Origin: Ilyomonas sp963847085
GTDB taxonomy: Bacteria > Bacteroidota > Bacteroidia > Chitinophagales > Chitinophagaceae
Length of the DNA: 64,000 nucleotides
Direction of reading: 5' to 3'
Assembly (NCBI GenBank): GCA_963847085.1
Contig: CAWJYO010000005.1
Location: forward strand, 62,001 to 126,000
This document shows positions 45,485-54,194 of this stretch, piece after piece. The notes under the pieces are model-generated. The model saw only the letters and a program-made list of their open reading frames with translations, was not told the origin of the DNA and made no database searches. The position numbers were made by a program, and so were the translations under genes. Within the stretch, counting starts at the first letter, position 1. The number at the start of each line of letters is the position of its first letter.

Positions 45485-46168
45485 CAGTTCTCTTCATTTG
45501 GCAGGCAACCGGTTTTTACGCCTGCAGCTTGCTATGGTTTATCGAACTGTAAGGCCCAGCCGCGCTGCCTGATTACCGTTTGTATCGCAATTTGAATTTT
45601 AGTTTTCAACCATTTCTGCATTGAAATCAACCGGGCATCTGCCAGTCGTCTCTCAGGCTGAAACGTTATGCCTCTTTTGTTCCCGGAGTCTTTTTGCTAC
45701 AAAACGATACCTATCAGGGAATCAAGATTTGATTGGCTTTTGGTTGATAAGTAATCATGCAAAATTAAACGGATAATAAAGCGACTTGGTCATTCCGCAA
45801 TTACCCTCAACATTGCTTACAATAAATCAATTTTATGAGGGTTTTGTGTGGAACCTGGTAGTGTATTACTTTGAATTTGTCCCGCAGATTTCGCCGATCT
45901 GCGCAGATATTCTATATGAATCTGCGGCTATTTGCGTCATCTGCGGGACACTGTATTTTCAAACTGAGACACTACTCGGAATCTGATGACTAAATTTTGT
46001 ATGGATAATTTTGCATGACTACTTACATCAAATAATAAGTAACAATTGCGTTCTTGTTCATCTCAAGCGACATTCATTTTTGTCTTAATCCGGAAGTAAA
46101 AATAAAAGTTTAGGCATTATCATGTTTTCAAGTTGTATTTTATATAGAAATGTTCAAATGTATTAGTA
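45485..46168. other. Intergenic stretch with one palindromic element
   Basis: Apart from the palindromic element at 45855-45983 I see no gene. The open frame at 45786-45986 runs through the palindrome and is not supported. Confidence 0.5.
45855..45983. repeat. MITE-like palindromic element
   Basis: A perfect 12-bp inverted repeat, tgtcccgcagat (45878-45889) and atctgcgggaca (45939-45950), encloses further ATCTGCG words. Outside it the match continues imperfectly to gtagtgt on the left and acactac on the right. The ~120-bp non-coding palindrome with outer inverted ends resembles a miniature inverted-repeat element. Confidence 0.55.
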
Positions 46169-46312
46169 ATGGAAAATATACAACCAGAAAAGGTAGTAAA
46201 CATTTTAAGACAACAGGGCATGGAAATAAACATTGAACAAGCAAATATGATTATTGAATTTCTTCAAAAGTTGGCCGGAATATTCATTTCAAATTATTTG
46301 AACAAACTTTAA
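46169..46312 (+). CDS. 47-residue conserved-looking small protein
   Basis: MENIQPEKVVNILRQQGMEI then ANMIIEFLQKLAGIFISNY is a short helical protein. Small frames of this type, with VVxIL..G..I..EQA..IIEFL, recur in Bacteroidota near recombinase genes, as here, where it lies 76 bp before a serine recombinase remnant. Function unknown. The regular amphipathic pattern and good start context support a real gene. Confidence 0.55.
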   Translation: MENIQPEKVVNILRQQGMEINIEQANMIIEFLQKLAGIFISNYLNKL

Positions 46313-46387
46313 GTAACCACAAAAGAGTGCATAAATATTGTACCTTCTTTCTGATCAGTATGCTAATAATATTAAGTCATATTTGAG

Positions 46388-47182
46388 ATGACGAGTTTTT
46401 ATACAGTGCAGGAGGTGTTGGATGGAAAAAGAAAACACCAACGAACAAAAATGGAAGTCGATGATAGGTTGCCTTTGAGAGGCTTTCTTCTTTGTCCTAA
46501 GTTTGGTAAGGTTTTAACAGGTAGTGCTTCAACAGGCTGCAGAAACAAATATTACTATTATTATTGCCTGTCCTCCTGTGGTTGCAGATTTAATGTTGTA
46601 AAAGCGAATGAATTATTTGTAGACGAATTAAGAAAATATGTACCCCGCATAGAAATGATAGAAGTTTACAAAATCATTTTGAGTCGAGAATATAAGGTTC
46701 AATCTAAAAGTAAATATGAAAACCATAAGCAGTTAATTGAGCGAATTAATCAGCTTAACATTATACTCTCAAAAGCAAAAAATCTGCTCATTTCCGAAAC
46801 AATTGACGCCGCCGATTATCGGTTAATTAAAACCGAAACTGAAGATGAAATAAGACGATTGGAAGCAAAATTATCGCATGATTCTGTAAAGCATTCGGAT
46901 TTTGACAACATGCTTGAAAATGCATTGAATACTTTCTCACATCTCGATTGTTTGTACCTAAAAAGCAGTATGCTTCACAAAAGAGAAATCATTAGTTCAA
47001 TATTTCCCGATAAATTAGTTTTTGATGGAATCAATTATCGAACTACCCGGATCAATGAAGCGGTACAGCTAATATACAATCTGGATAAGGGTTTCAGAGA
47101 AAATAAAAGGGAACAAATCAGTCATTTTCCTGAAATGTTCCCTAATGTGACCCCGCAGAGACTCGAACTCTGGACCCATTGA
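46388..47182 (+). pseudogene. Large serine recombinase, C-terminal remnant
   Basis: The frame starts in the recombinase domain (FYTVQEVLDGKRKHQR), continues with the zinc-ribbon LPLRGFLLCPKFGKVLTGSA and a coiled coil (LIERINQLNIILSKAKNLLI). The ~300-residue N-terminus with the catalytic serine is missing. The zinc ribbon has Phe where the second Cys of CPxCG belongs, so it is defective. Its last codons (TPQRLELWTH) are read from the tRNA-Lys fragment at 47148, so this gene's end coincides with the att site of the neighbouring element. Confidence 0.82.
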
Positions 47183-47194
47183 TTAAGAGTCAAT
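47148..47194 (-). other. tRNA-Lys(CTT) 3'-half fragment, presumed attachment site of the integrative element
   Basis: Read on the minus strand it has the anticodon arm (TTGACTCTTAATCAA, anticodon CTT), the variable loop, the T arm with GTTCGAGT, and the acceptor end CGGGGTCA. The 5' half (acceptor GACCCCG, D arm) is absent upstream, so it is not a functional tRNA. The orientation implies that the element extends to higher coordinates and that the intact tRNA lies at its far end, beyond the window. The tyrosine integrase gene starts 167 bp away. Confidence 0.78.
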
Positions 47195-47317
47195 ATTTTC
47201 ATTTATCCTATCTTTTCGTATCTCTTCCTTTTTTTATTCAATTGTTAATTATCAATGTGTTATAACCCTATACGTCGTCGTTTGTATACCCTTTTTTGCA
47301 TTTACTGGTTACCTTTA

Positions 47318-47339
47318 TGGTCACATTTGTGGTCACATT
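47318..47339. repeat. Short direct repeat upstream of the integrase gene
   Basis: TGGTCACATT occurs at 47318-47327 and 47330-47339, a 12-bp period. Such paired words next to an att core could be arm-type binding sites of the tyrosine integrase or an operator; neither is shown. Confidence 0.4.
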
Positions 47340-47360
47340 CTGCAATTAAAAAATGAACTT

Positions 47361-48620
47361 ATGCATCAGAAGCCGGTTTTCGTCACTTTTTTTCTAGACG
47401 CTTCACGACCCAGTTCCGATGGAACTTGTTTAATCAAGATGACCGTTTACCAAAATTCGCGAAAGAAGCGGTATGGAACAGAATTTCACTTGCGTAAGGA
47501 GGATTGGCAAAAACTAAATGCTCCTAAATTAAAAGACGAGAAGCTTAAAGATGTTCAAAAGAAACTGAACGCTTTGAAAACTGAGGCCGAAAAGCTAATC
47601 GAAACAATAGTTCCATTTTCATTTTACTCTTTTGAGGAGAGCTTCTTTAACAAAGTGCCAATTAATTCAGATCGAACGGCTTACTCCGAAACAGAAAAGA
47701 AAAGAGAACTCTCAACTTGGTTTCGTGCTACTATTTCAACCCTCGCAGCCAATGAACAAATAGGTACGGCAGATATTTATCGAAGTACATTCAATTCGAT
47801 CAACAGTTTCAAGAAAGATTTGCTGCTGGATGATATTACCTTTTCATTTCTTCAATCTTACGAAGAACACCTCAAAACAGAAAATAAATCCTTAGCCACC
47901 ATTGGCATTTATATGCGCCATCTCCGGGCAATCATTAAGAACGCCATCAAAGACAAACTTGTGGCTGAAGAAGATTATCCGTTCAGGAACTATCAAATTC
48001 CTACAGGACAAAATGTAAAAAAAGCATTGAAGAGTTTGGATGTTGAAAAGCTACTTAGTTACCAGCCTGAACGACCGGATCATCAAAAGGCGATAGACTT
48101 TTGGATATTCTCTTATTTGTGCAATGGGATGAATTTTGCTGATATTATCTCTTTAAAGCCTCACAGCATTTCGGGACGGTTTCTTTTCTTTTACAGACAA
48201 AAGACGATCCGAACGAAAAAGAGAGATTTACGTCCAATAAAGGTAGGCTTAAGTCAAAGGGCATTGTCAATTATAGAAAAATGGAGAAGCAGAGAACCTG
48301 GAAATCCATATCTGTTTCCGATTCTTGAGGCCGGTTTATCCGCCAGAAAAATCAAGAGCCGTTGCTGCGATTTTATAGGATGGGTGAATGGAAGAATGTA
48401 TGAAATAGGTGAAAAACTGGAGATTGACGTAAAGACAAATACCTATGCCGCGAGACATACTTTTTCTACCGTTTTAAAGAGAAAAGGTGTTCCCATTTCC
48501 TACATTAAAGATGCTTTGGGCCATAGCAGCGTTGTGACCACAGAGAGTTATCTGGATAGCTTTGAAGATGAAACGACCTTACTGTATGCCGAAGCGCTGG
48601 TATCGTTTGACAAGACTTGA
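47361..48620 (+). CDS. int: Tyrosine site-specific integrase
   Basis: The 419-residue protein has an N-terminal arm-binding part, a SAM-like core-binding domain (residues ~120-220, FSFLQSYEEHLKTENKSLAT) and a catalytic domain. Where Arg I is usual it has SYLCNGMNFADIISLKP, the Asn variant frequent in Bacteroidota. TYAARHTFSTVLKRKGVPIS carries Arg II, and LGHSSVVTTESYL the His and nucleophilic Tyr. It likely integrates the element at the tRNA-Lys fragment next to it. Confidence 0.9.
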   Translation: MHQKPVFVTFFLDASRPSSDGTCLIKMTVYQNSRKKRYGTEFHLRKEDWQKLNAPKLKDEKLKDVQKKLNALKTEAEKLIETIVPFSFYSFEESFFNKVPINSDRTAYSETEKKRELSTWFRATISTLAANEQIGTADIYRSTFNSINSFKKDLLLDDITFSFLQSYEEHLKTENKSLATIGIYMRHLRAIIKNAIKDKLVAEEDYPFRNYQIPTGQNVKKALKSLDVEKLLSYQPERPDHQKAIDFWIFSYLCNGMNFADIISLKPHSISGRFLFFYRQKTIRTKKRDLRPIKVGLSQRALSIIEKWRSREPGNPYLFPILEAGLSARKIKSRCCDFIGWVNGRMYEIGEKLEIDVKTNTYAARHTFSTVLKRKGVPISYIKDALGHSSVVTTESYLDSFEDETTLLYAEALVSFDKT

Positions 48621-48741
48621 ACCTACATAATCTCCAATGCCGAGCTTACAATTTCTTATCTCAGCTTTGTGCTACTGTGTGGTACGAGGACGTCTGGGTC
48701 TGTAAAACGAACTGTGTCAAAAGATAATGAGGTAATAGTTT

Positions 48742-48790
48742 AAAAGAGGCGGTGTTGGCTCCCTTCAAAGAGCAAGGCACCGCCTCTTTT
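48742..48790. terminator. Strong hairpin inside the IS256 element
   Basis: aaaagaggcggtg pairs perfectly with caccgcctctttt (13 bp) around a 23-nt loop and is followed by T on the plus strand. It lies between the IS end and the transposase stop and could insulate against read-through in both directions. Confidence 0.7.
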
Positions 48791-48803
48791 TTACGGTGCA
48801 TTA

Positions 48804-50030
48804 TCAAAGATCTGTTTTCATTCTGTCAGCAAAGATAATTTTTAGTTGAGAGGCTGACTGAGCCCAGTTAAGGAGCGGCATGGTCCATTTCTTCTCTATG
48901 CGCTCTGTTGCCAGGTAAATGAGTTTCAGTAGTGCCATATCAGAAGTGAAGACGCCTTTGTTTTTTGTTACTTTCCTAAGCTGCCGGTGATAACCTTCGA
49001 TGGTGTTGGTAGTATAGATAAGCTTGCGGATGCCGTCAGGATATTTAAAATAAGTACTTAGTTTACCCCAGTTGTTTTGCCAGGAAGCAATGACCATGGG
49101 ATATTTCCTGTTCCCCTTTTCTTTTAAAGTTTCCAGTTTATCCAGGGCTTCGCTTTCACTACCGGCTCTGTAGACCGGCTTCAGGTCTGCCATAAACAGC
49201 TTCTGATCTTTTGAGGCTACATACTTTATGCTGTTTCTGATCTGATGTACCACACAGGTTTGTATCTCTGTTAATGGATAAATGGTTCGAATGGCTTCAT
49301 CAAAGCCTTTGAGGTTATCAACGCAGGCAATCAGTATATCTTCTACGCCTCTTTGTTTGAGGTCATTGATAACGCCCAGCCAGAAGTTAGCCCCTTCACT
49401 CCCTGACACATACATGCCCAATACTTCTTTTCTTCCATCTTTATTTATGCCCAATATATTGTAAACGCACCGGGTTTGTGTGCGGCCATCCTCCTTTACC
49501 TTGTAGTGCATAGCATCTAACCATACGATACAATAGAGGCTTTCCAGCGGACGCTGCTGCCATTCTTTTACCAGCGGGATAACCTTGTCCGTTATACTGC
49601 TTAAAGTGGCAGCAGAGATGTCGGTATCGTATGTTTCTTTGATATGGGCTGAGATGTCGCGCAGGCTGGTGCCTAACCCATACAAACCAATGATTTTGTC
49701 TTCTAAGCTTTGCGCCATGATGGTTTCCCGCTTCTTTACGATCTCCGGCTCAAAACTACTCAGCCGGTCACGCGGTGGATTGATTTCTATACTGCCTGCT
49801 GAGGTTTTTAAAAGCTTGCTGCCTTTGCCGTTTTTGCGGTTGCCCCTTCTTCGCTCTTCTTCATCGAGGTGCGCTTCAAGTTCTCCTTCCAGCATCTCAT
49901 TAATGATATCTTCAAGTAAGGGTGCAAAGGCACCGCCTTTACTAAACAAGGACTTACCGCTACGCAGTTGTTCCTTTACTTTCTGTTTGGCCGCTTCATA
50001 ATCAAACGGCTCCTTTTCTTTGTTCTCCAT
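48804..50030 (-). CDS. IS256-family (mutator-type) transposase
   Basis: The 408-residue protein (start at MENKEKEPFDYEAAKQKVKE) has the family hallmarks: LEDIINEMLEGELEAHLDEE, GNRKNGKGSKLLKTSAGSI, the DDE residues in IVWLDAMHYKVKEDG, and ACVDNLKGFDEAI, and YTTNTIEGYHRQLRKVTKNK near the end. It appears intact and full length. Confidence 0.95.
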   Translation of the reverse strand: MENKEKEPFDYEAAKQKVKEQLRSGKSLFSKGGAFAPLLEDIINEMLEGELEAHLDEEERRRGNRKNGKGSKLLKTSAGSIEINPPRDRLSSFEPEIVKKRETIMAQSLEDKIIGLYGLGTSLRDISAHIKETYDTDISAATLSSITDKVIPLVKEWQQRPLESLYCIVWLDAMHYKVKEDGRTQTRCVYNILGINKDGRKEVLGMYVSGSEGANFWLGVINDLKQRGVEDILIACVDNLKGFDEAIRTIYPLTEIQTCVVHQIRNSIKYVASKDQKLFMADLKPVYRAGSESEALDKLETLKEKGNRKYPMVIASWQNNWGKLSTYFKYPDGIRKLIYTTNTIEGYHRQLRKVTKNKGVFTSDMALLKLIYLATERIEKKWTMPLLNWAQSASQLKIIFADRMKTDL

Positions 50031-50138
50031 TTTCTGTGTTTTAAAGTTAAGCACTTAACTCCTGACACAGTTTATTTTACACTCTCGTAGCTTAATAAGA
50101 TTGATTCCGATCGCTGGACGATGTGCTGTAAATTACTA

Positions 50139-50420
50139 TCATCTATGAGCTTTTTGTAAATAGTTTTTACTATTGTGCTCCATCTGTTCCTTGGTCATTC
50201 GTTTGTTGCGAAGTGCCCATTGATCTAACTCTAACCTTTGGAAATAGATAAGTTTGCCGTTTGGCACAGAGTGGGGAATCAATCGCCTACTTGTCAACTT
50301 GTACATAAAAGAAGCTTTGATGCCTAAGTAAAGACATGCTTCTTCCAGGGTCAATGTATCCTTCTGAAGGATATACAGCATCTTGTCCAATGTTTCCTGA
50401 TACTCTTCATTTTTATCCAT
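50139..50420 (-). CDS. Excisionase-like helix-turn-helix protein
   Basis: This 93-residue protein has the MerR-like HTH_17 fold typical of excisionases: LTLEEACLYLGIKASFMYKL, then RLIPHSVPNGKLIYFQRLEL. The ATG at 50420 was chosen because AGGAGGAGG (50434-50426) sits 5 bp before it, an unusually good Shine-Dalgarno sequence for this genome. It likely helps excision of the integrative element or regulates its genes. Confidence 0.82.
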   Translation of the reverse strand: MDKNEEYQETLDKMLYILQKDTLTLEEACLYLGIKASFMYKLTSRRLIPHSVPNGKLIYFQRLELDQWALRNKRMTKEQMEHNSKNYLQKAHR

Positions 50421-50460
50421 AATTACCTCCTCCTCCTGAACCACTTAATTGTCCAATCTA

Positions 50461-50742
50461 TCAGCCGATATAAATCAAGCTACCCAAAAAATGATTATAC
50501 GACGGAACATACCGGATATAACCATACTCATGCAGATTCCACATGTTCTTATTGTAAGTGCCCATGGTGGATATCTTGGCAAAGGGCATCAGGTCTTTGC
50601 TGAACACACAAATTGGGTTTTGCATGTGCCTTTCTTCTGCATACCGGATAATGGCAACAAACAAACTGATGTGCGACGGTCCGATGCGGCCATCTTCGCG
50701 TATTTCCTGCATGAACTGATTCAATTCCTTGCTGTACAACAT
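50461..50742 (-). CDS. Conserved small protein of conjugative elements
   Basis: The 93-residue product (LNQFMQEIREDGRIGPSHIS, then EERHMQNPICVFSKDLMPFA and NLHEYGYIRYVPSYNHF) resembles a family found in Bacteroidota mobile elements; the pattern suits a winged-helix DNA-binding protein. It is 41 bp upstream of the excisionase gene on the same strand. The function is not known. Confidence 0.65.
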   Translation of the reverse strand: MLYSKELNQFMQEIREDGRIGPSHISLFVAIIRYAEERHMQNPICVFSKDLMPFAKISTMGTYNKNMWNLHEYGYIRYVPSYNHFLGSLIYIG

Positions 50743-50765
50743 AGCTTCTTCCGCCTTGCTTGCGG

Positions 50766-51560
50766 TTACACTTTTTGTTTTCTCTTCCGCTTCTGAGCAG
50801 GCTTCTCTTCTTTTTGTTTTATCACCTTTGTTTCTGCCACTTTTTCCTTTTGCTCCGTTTTTATCTCCTGTTTATCCACCTCCTTTTCTTTTTGAAACAT
50901 CTCGCGTAAAGAGACCTTTTGACCGGACGGGTTATAAGCCGTGAGTGTTTTATATTCCGGGTTGGCTGCAATGAATAGCTTCTCTTCTCTGCCACCCATT
51001 TCAAATGTGGCTGATTGAAGATTGCCTCTTTCCAATGACCTTATCAATTCCTGTTTGCTCCTCTCGTCATTTAAGTCTTTGACGGGATACTTTGCCAGCG
51101 TTTCATTCAAGTCAAAACCATACTTGTCATGAAATTTTTTAAACTCGTAATTGCCTGTTTGAGCCACATTCTTAAAATCGAGCTGCAGCCAGGCACTGTA
51201 TTTTTCTCCTTTCTGGTCAGTAAGCGTTTTATGGATCGCGCGTCCATCAAGTAAGTTATATCCTTCTTTAAAGGTGATGGAACTGCCCTTATTGATGTAA
51301 AACATTTGCCTTGCCTTGATATCGGGTTTATTAGTCATCAACTTCAGTTCGAAGCGGTTGAAGAAATACATGTCAGAGTCTTTGCCCTTTTTAAAATGCA
51401 GATTGGCAACCACGTTGTCTTTTCCAAATGTCTTATTGTGCGCTAATTGAAATTCCAGTGCCCCCTGAGATATTTTATTGGCCAATTCCAAATTGAGCGT
51501 ATCACCGAAACCGGTGTTCTTTAGTTGCTCTGTCAGATACTTATAATTTACTTCGTTCAT
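50766..51560 (-). CDS. Hypothetical protein of the conjugative element (DUF3945-like)
   Basis: This 264-residue soluble protein has NKISQGALEFQLAHNKTFGK, SSITFKEGYNLLDGRAIHK and AWLQLDFKNVAQTGNYEFKK, then FIAANPEYKTLTAYNPSGQK and a Lys/Glu-rich tail. Proteins with this kind of repeat (DUF3945/DUF4099-type) are carried by Bacteroidota conjugative transposons and have no assigned role. It sits between TraN and the small regulatory genes. Confidence 0.65.
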   Translation of the reverse strand: MNEVNYKYLTEQLKNTGFGDTLNLELANKISQGALEFQLAHNKTFGKDNVVANLHFKKGKDSDMYFFNRFELKLMTNKPDIKARQMFYINKGSSITFKEGYNLLDGRAIHKTLTDQKGEKYSAWLQLDFKNVAQTGNYEFKKFHDKYGFDLNETLAKYPVKDLNDERSKQELIRSLERGNLQSATFEMGGREEKLFIAANPEYKTLTAYNPSGQKVSLREMFQKEKEVDKQEIKTEQKEKVAETKVIKQKEEKPAQKRKRKQKV

Positions 51561-51590
51561 ACAATATAATTTAAATGGTTTGAAAAGAGA

Positions 51591-52409
51591 TTATATCTGT
51601 CTTGCTTTTTGAAAGATTCGATGATTGAGGATGAGAGAAAGAGAGCCGCCGCCGGAAGCATCCTCTATTTGAATCACCCATTCTTTGTTGGAGGGCAGTG
51701 TAAAAGCGGCAAAAGCAAATACGTATGACTGAGCTTTTCCTTTCTCAACTTTCTCTATTGGTGTATGATACAGAGGGTCGAGCTCTATTTCCTGTGAAGC
51801 CGTTCGTTTTGCTGTCTTTCTGTCGCGCAAAAAGAAACGCTCATAAGCTGGCGTAAATGGAATGAGCCAATTGTTTTGTACTCCTATCTCTACATACACC
51901 ATTTCATTTTGAATGAAAATATTTTGAAGAGAGAGCCTGATACCGGCCTGTCGTATGCTCTTGTACAAAGCAGGCTTTTTGCTCCTGATAAAACCTGCAA
52001 TATTGCTGAAAGACACTCCGCTTACAGGCTGGTCTTTTATTATAGCTTTTTCGCTGCTATCTTTTACAAAAGAGAAATTGAGTGTAGTCGGTTCATTTTG
52101 ATAACTTGCTTTAAACGAATAAAAATGTCCATCAGCCGTTACTACTGTAAGATTCGTTTCTTTAAAGTTTTGCTCTCCTGCTTTTATCTGCAAAATATTT
52201 TCAACGCCGGGTGCTTTTTGGGCAAGCACTGCGCTGCTTCCCCTGTCAACGCTTTTTATTGATGAAGGAAAAATAAGATTGCTTGTCTTGTCATAGCTGA
52301 TGGTGATTGGATAAGGTGCTATGCTCTTTGGTACATCCTGAGCTAATAAGTCGTTTTGCTGCCTGCAACAAAAGATGGCAGTAAGCATCATAACAATAAT
52401 GTGTTTCAT
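51591..52409 (-). CDS. traN: Conjugative transposon protein TraN
   Basis: This 272-residue periplasmic/outer-membrane protein belongs to the TraN (DUF4138) family, the VirB9-like part of the Bacteroidetes type IV secretion core. After a signal peptide it has ISYDKTSNLIFPSSIKSVDR, NILQIKAGEQNFKETNLTVV and YVEIGVQNNWLIPFTPAYER, all family marks. It is the last of the tra genes in the operon. Confidence 0.87.
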   Translation of the reverse strand: MKHIIVMMLTAIFCCRQQNDLLAQDVPKSIAPYPITISYDKTSNLIFPSSIKSVDRGSSAVLAQKAPGVENILQIKAGEQNFKETNLTVVTADGHFYSFKASYQNEPTTLNFSFVKDSSEKAIIKDQPVSGVSFSNIAGFIRSKKPALYKSIRQAGIRLSLQNIFIQNEMVYVEIGVQNNWLIPFTPAYERFFLRDRKTAKRTASQEIELDPLYHTPIEKVEKGKAQSYVFAFAAFTLPSNKEWVIQIEDASGGGSLSLILNHRIFQKARQI

Positions 52410-52439
52410 TTAATTTGAAGTTTTATAGTATTGCTGCTT

Positions 52440-53732
52440 TTATTTCCGGTTATCGTCTTTAAGTAAAACTTTATATCCTCCTTTGATCGTTACTTTCGCT
52501 ACTCTTATTTTTTTGTTCATGAGTGCTTTGGCTGTTGCAATGCCCGCATTAGCAGCCTGTGCACCGAGTGATGGGTCAAGAGAAGATATACTTAAGCTGC
52601 TGACGGCTTCGCTTCCCGATTGTTTTGCGGCATCCCTGCTAAGAGAGCCGGGAACATAGATTCCTGGCAAACCGTCAAGATCATACACAGCAAGAGCAAC
52701 AGGGAACAGATTATTTTGATAATGAATAGTCGTAAGGGAGATATTGAGCCGTTCACCAACAAGAGAAGCGATGCCCCAAAGAGGCGTCCCTCTTGGTATC
52801 AGAGTGCCGTTAATATAAATCTCTGTTTGTAAAGACAGCTTAATTACGGAGCCGCTCGTTATAGTTTGCATTTCTTCAATTTGTGCTTCAATGGCATTAC
52901 GCTTTCCTTTTTCTAATATTTCATTTCCTAATGAATAAAAGGCATTCGGTTTCGATATCTGGTTGTGTGTTCGATTCCACTGTTTTGTATTTTCGCTGGT
53001 TGATTCCAACAGGGAAAAGTAACCATCGCTACCTCCTGTTGTAACCGCAAACACCTCCTTTTTGTTTTGCTCCGATTCTTGCCTGATTTTGTCGCTTACC
53101 CGTTCAGGATGCTGGATGTCTAATATCTTATCCATTAGTCCATTTAGCTGCACTGTTTCGGGATCTCTTGCAGTATCCGGCTGATTGATCGTTCCTATCA
53201 TTCGTTCCAGCCGGTCAACATCTTTTGTTTGAAGGGAAGATGGCGTTGGTTCGCTTTTCCTGTCAACTTTCAGCGATGAGCTTGCCTTTTTGTCGTTCTC
53301 AATCACAGCATTCAATTGCGCAAGCTTTTGCGTTACCTTATAGTCATTGGCGTCTGTATTGTCCGGCGGTAAGGGATTATAACCAAAAGGGGAAGAAGAA
53401 CGATTCGACGGCGAGGCCGCTCGCGATACGCTATCCACGTTTCGATGGAAGAACGGATCATTTTTGACGGCATCCTTATACTTTGCAGAATCTTTATCGG
53501 CTTGCTCGTAAAAAGAAAGCTTGTCCCATTCCCTATTTTCTTTATCCTTAGCGGTGGGCAACTGCATGTTTAATCCACCCGTAACTGCCGAGGCTTTTGC
53601 TTTGCTCTTTCCGACTATTCCCAATGACCACAAAAAGAAGGTAAGAAAGGGAAGCACAATGAGGGGTAATAGCAGCAAAAATCTCACTTGCCTTTTTTGT
53701 ATTTTCTTACTATTGTCTTTATGTTGTTTCAT
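52440..53732 (-). CDS. traM: Conjugative transposon protein TraM
   Basis: The 430-residue protein has one N-terminal membrane helix (~18-40), a Pro/Ser-rich periplasmic linker and a C-terminal VirB10-like domain (SGSVIKLSLQTEIYINGTLI, RGTPLWGIASLVGERLNISL, GLPGIYVPGSLSRDAAKQSG). It bridges inner and outer membranes in the type IV secretion channel. The start overlaps the TraL-like gene by 4 bp. Confidence 0.88.
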   Translation of the reverse strand: MKQHKDNSKKIQKRQVRFLLLLPLIVLPFLTFFLWSLGIVGKSKAKASAVTGGLNMQLPTAKDKENREWDKLSFYEQADKDSAKYKDAVKNDPFFHRNVDSVSRAASPSNRSSSPFGYNPLPPDNTDANDYKVTQKLAQLNAVIENDKKASSSLKVDRKSEPTPSSLQTKDVDRLERMIGTINQPDTARDPETVQLNGLMDKILDIQHPERVSDKIRQESEQNKKEVFAVTTGGSDGYFSLLESTSENTKQWNRTHNQISKPNAFYSLGNEILEKGKRNAIEAQIEEMQTITSGSVIKLSLQTEIYINGTLIPRGTPLWGIASLVGERLNISLTTIHYQNNLFPVALAVYDLDGLPGIYVPGSLSRDAAKQSGSEAVSSLSISSLDPSLGAQAANAGIATAKALMNKKIRVAKVTIKGGYKVLLKDDNRK

Positions 53733-54121
53733 GGCTGGTCATTTTGTTCATGCGTTAATTGTTCTACCATGGTGATACTGTCCTTTAAATGAGGCCTTTT
53801 TTCCATCAGGCGATCATACTGGCGCGGATTGTTCTTTTGTATGCTATCGAGATAGTGATGAAAGCGCCTGATGCGCCGGAGCACAATAGCATCAACCGAA
53901 GGCCCATTCATAGGCTTGGGTACAGGTGCACGGACAGATGGAAACTCCATGTGCATTCGTTGCCTGAAGAGATAAAACAGTTTGCCGGTAAGAGCAAGGG
54001 TAATGATAAGAAAGAGGCCGATTAACGTTCGCGCCAACTTTTGCCCGGGAATGCGTTGTGCCTGCCCGGATAAATAACCCGCCAGTTGATGAAGTTTATC
54101 GATTGCAAAATGTTTGTACAC
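53729..54121 (-). CDS. TraL-position small membrane protein
   Basis: This 130-residue protein has one membrane helix (~30-48, LARTLIGLFLIITLALTGKL) and a charged C-terminal half (VDAIVLRRIRRFHHYLDSIQ). Its place between TraK and TraM matches TraL of CTnDOT-type elements, but the sequence itself gives no further support. Confidence 0.62.
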   Translation of the reverse strand: MYKHFAIDKLHQLAGYLSGQAQRIPGQKLARTLIGLFLIITLALTGKLFYLFRQRMHMEFPSVRAPVPKPMNGPSVDAIVLRRIRRFHHYLDSIQKNNPRQYDRLMEKRPHLKDSITMVEQLTHEQNDQP

Positions 54122-54194
54122 CGTTGAGATGATTTTGAATTTGGCCTCTTATCTTTTCTTTCCTAAATAACCTAAACATAACTCAATCTCCTTT

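Larger units (their letters stand above)
48700..50083 (-). mobile_element. IS256-family insertion sequence
   Basis: The ends share tGTAAAAnnAACTGTGTCA: TGTAAAACGAACTGTGTCA at 48701 and, inverted, the end at 50064-50082 (tgacacagtttattttac). The single transposase gene lies between. No 8-9-bp target duplication is obvious in the flanks, which could mean later change or imprecise end assignment. It is inserted between the integrase and the excisionase-like gene. Confidence 0.8.

Noticed and set aside
45786..45986. Open frame of 66 codons
   Set aside because: It is created by reading through a palindromic repeat and has no protein-like composition.
47148..47230. Complete tRNA-Lys gene
   Set aside because: The 5' acceptor strand and D arm are absent upstream of the anticodon arm; only the 3' half is present.
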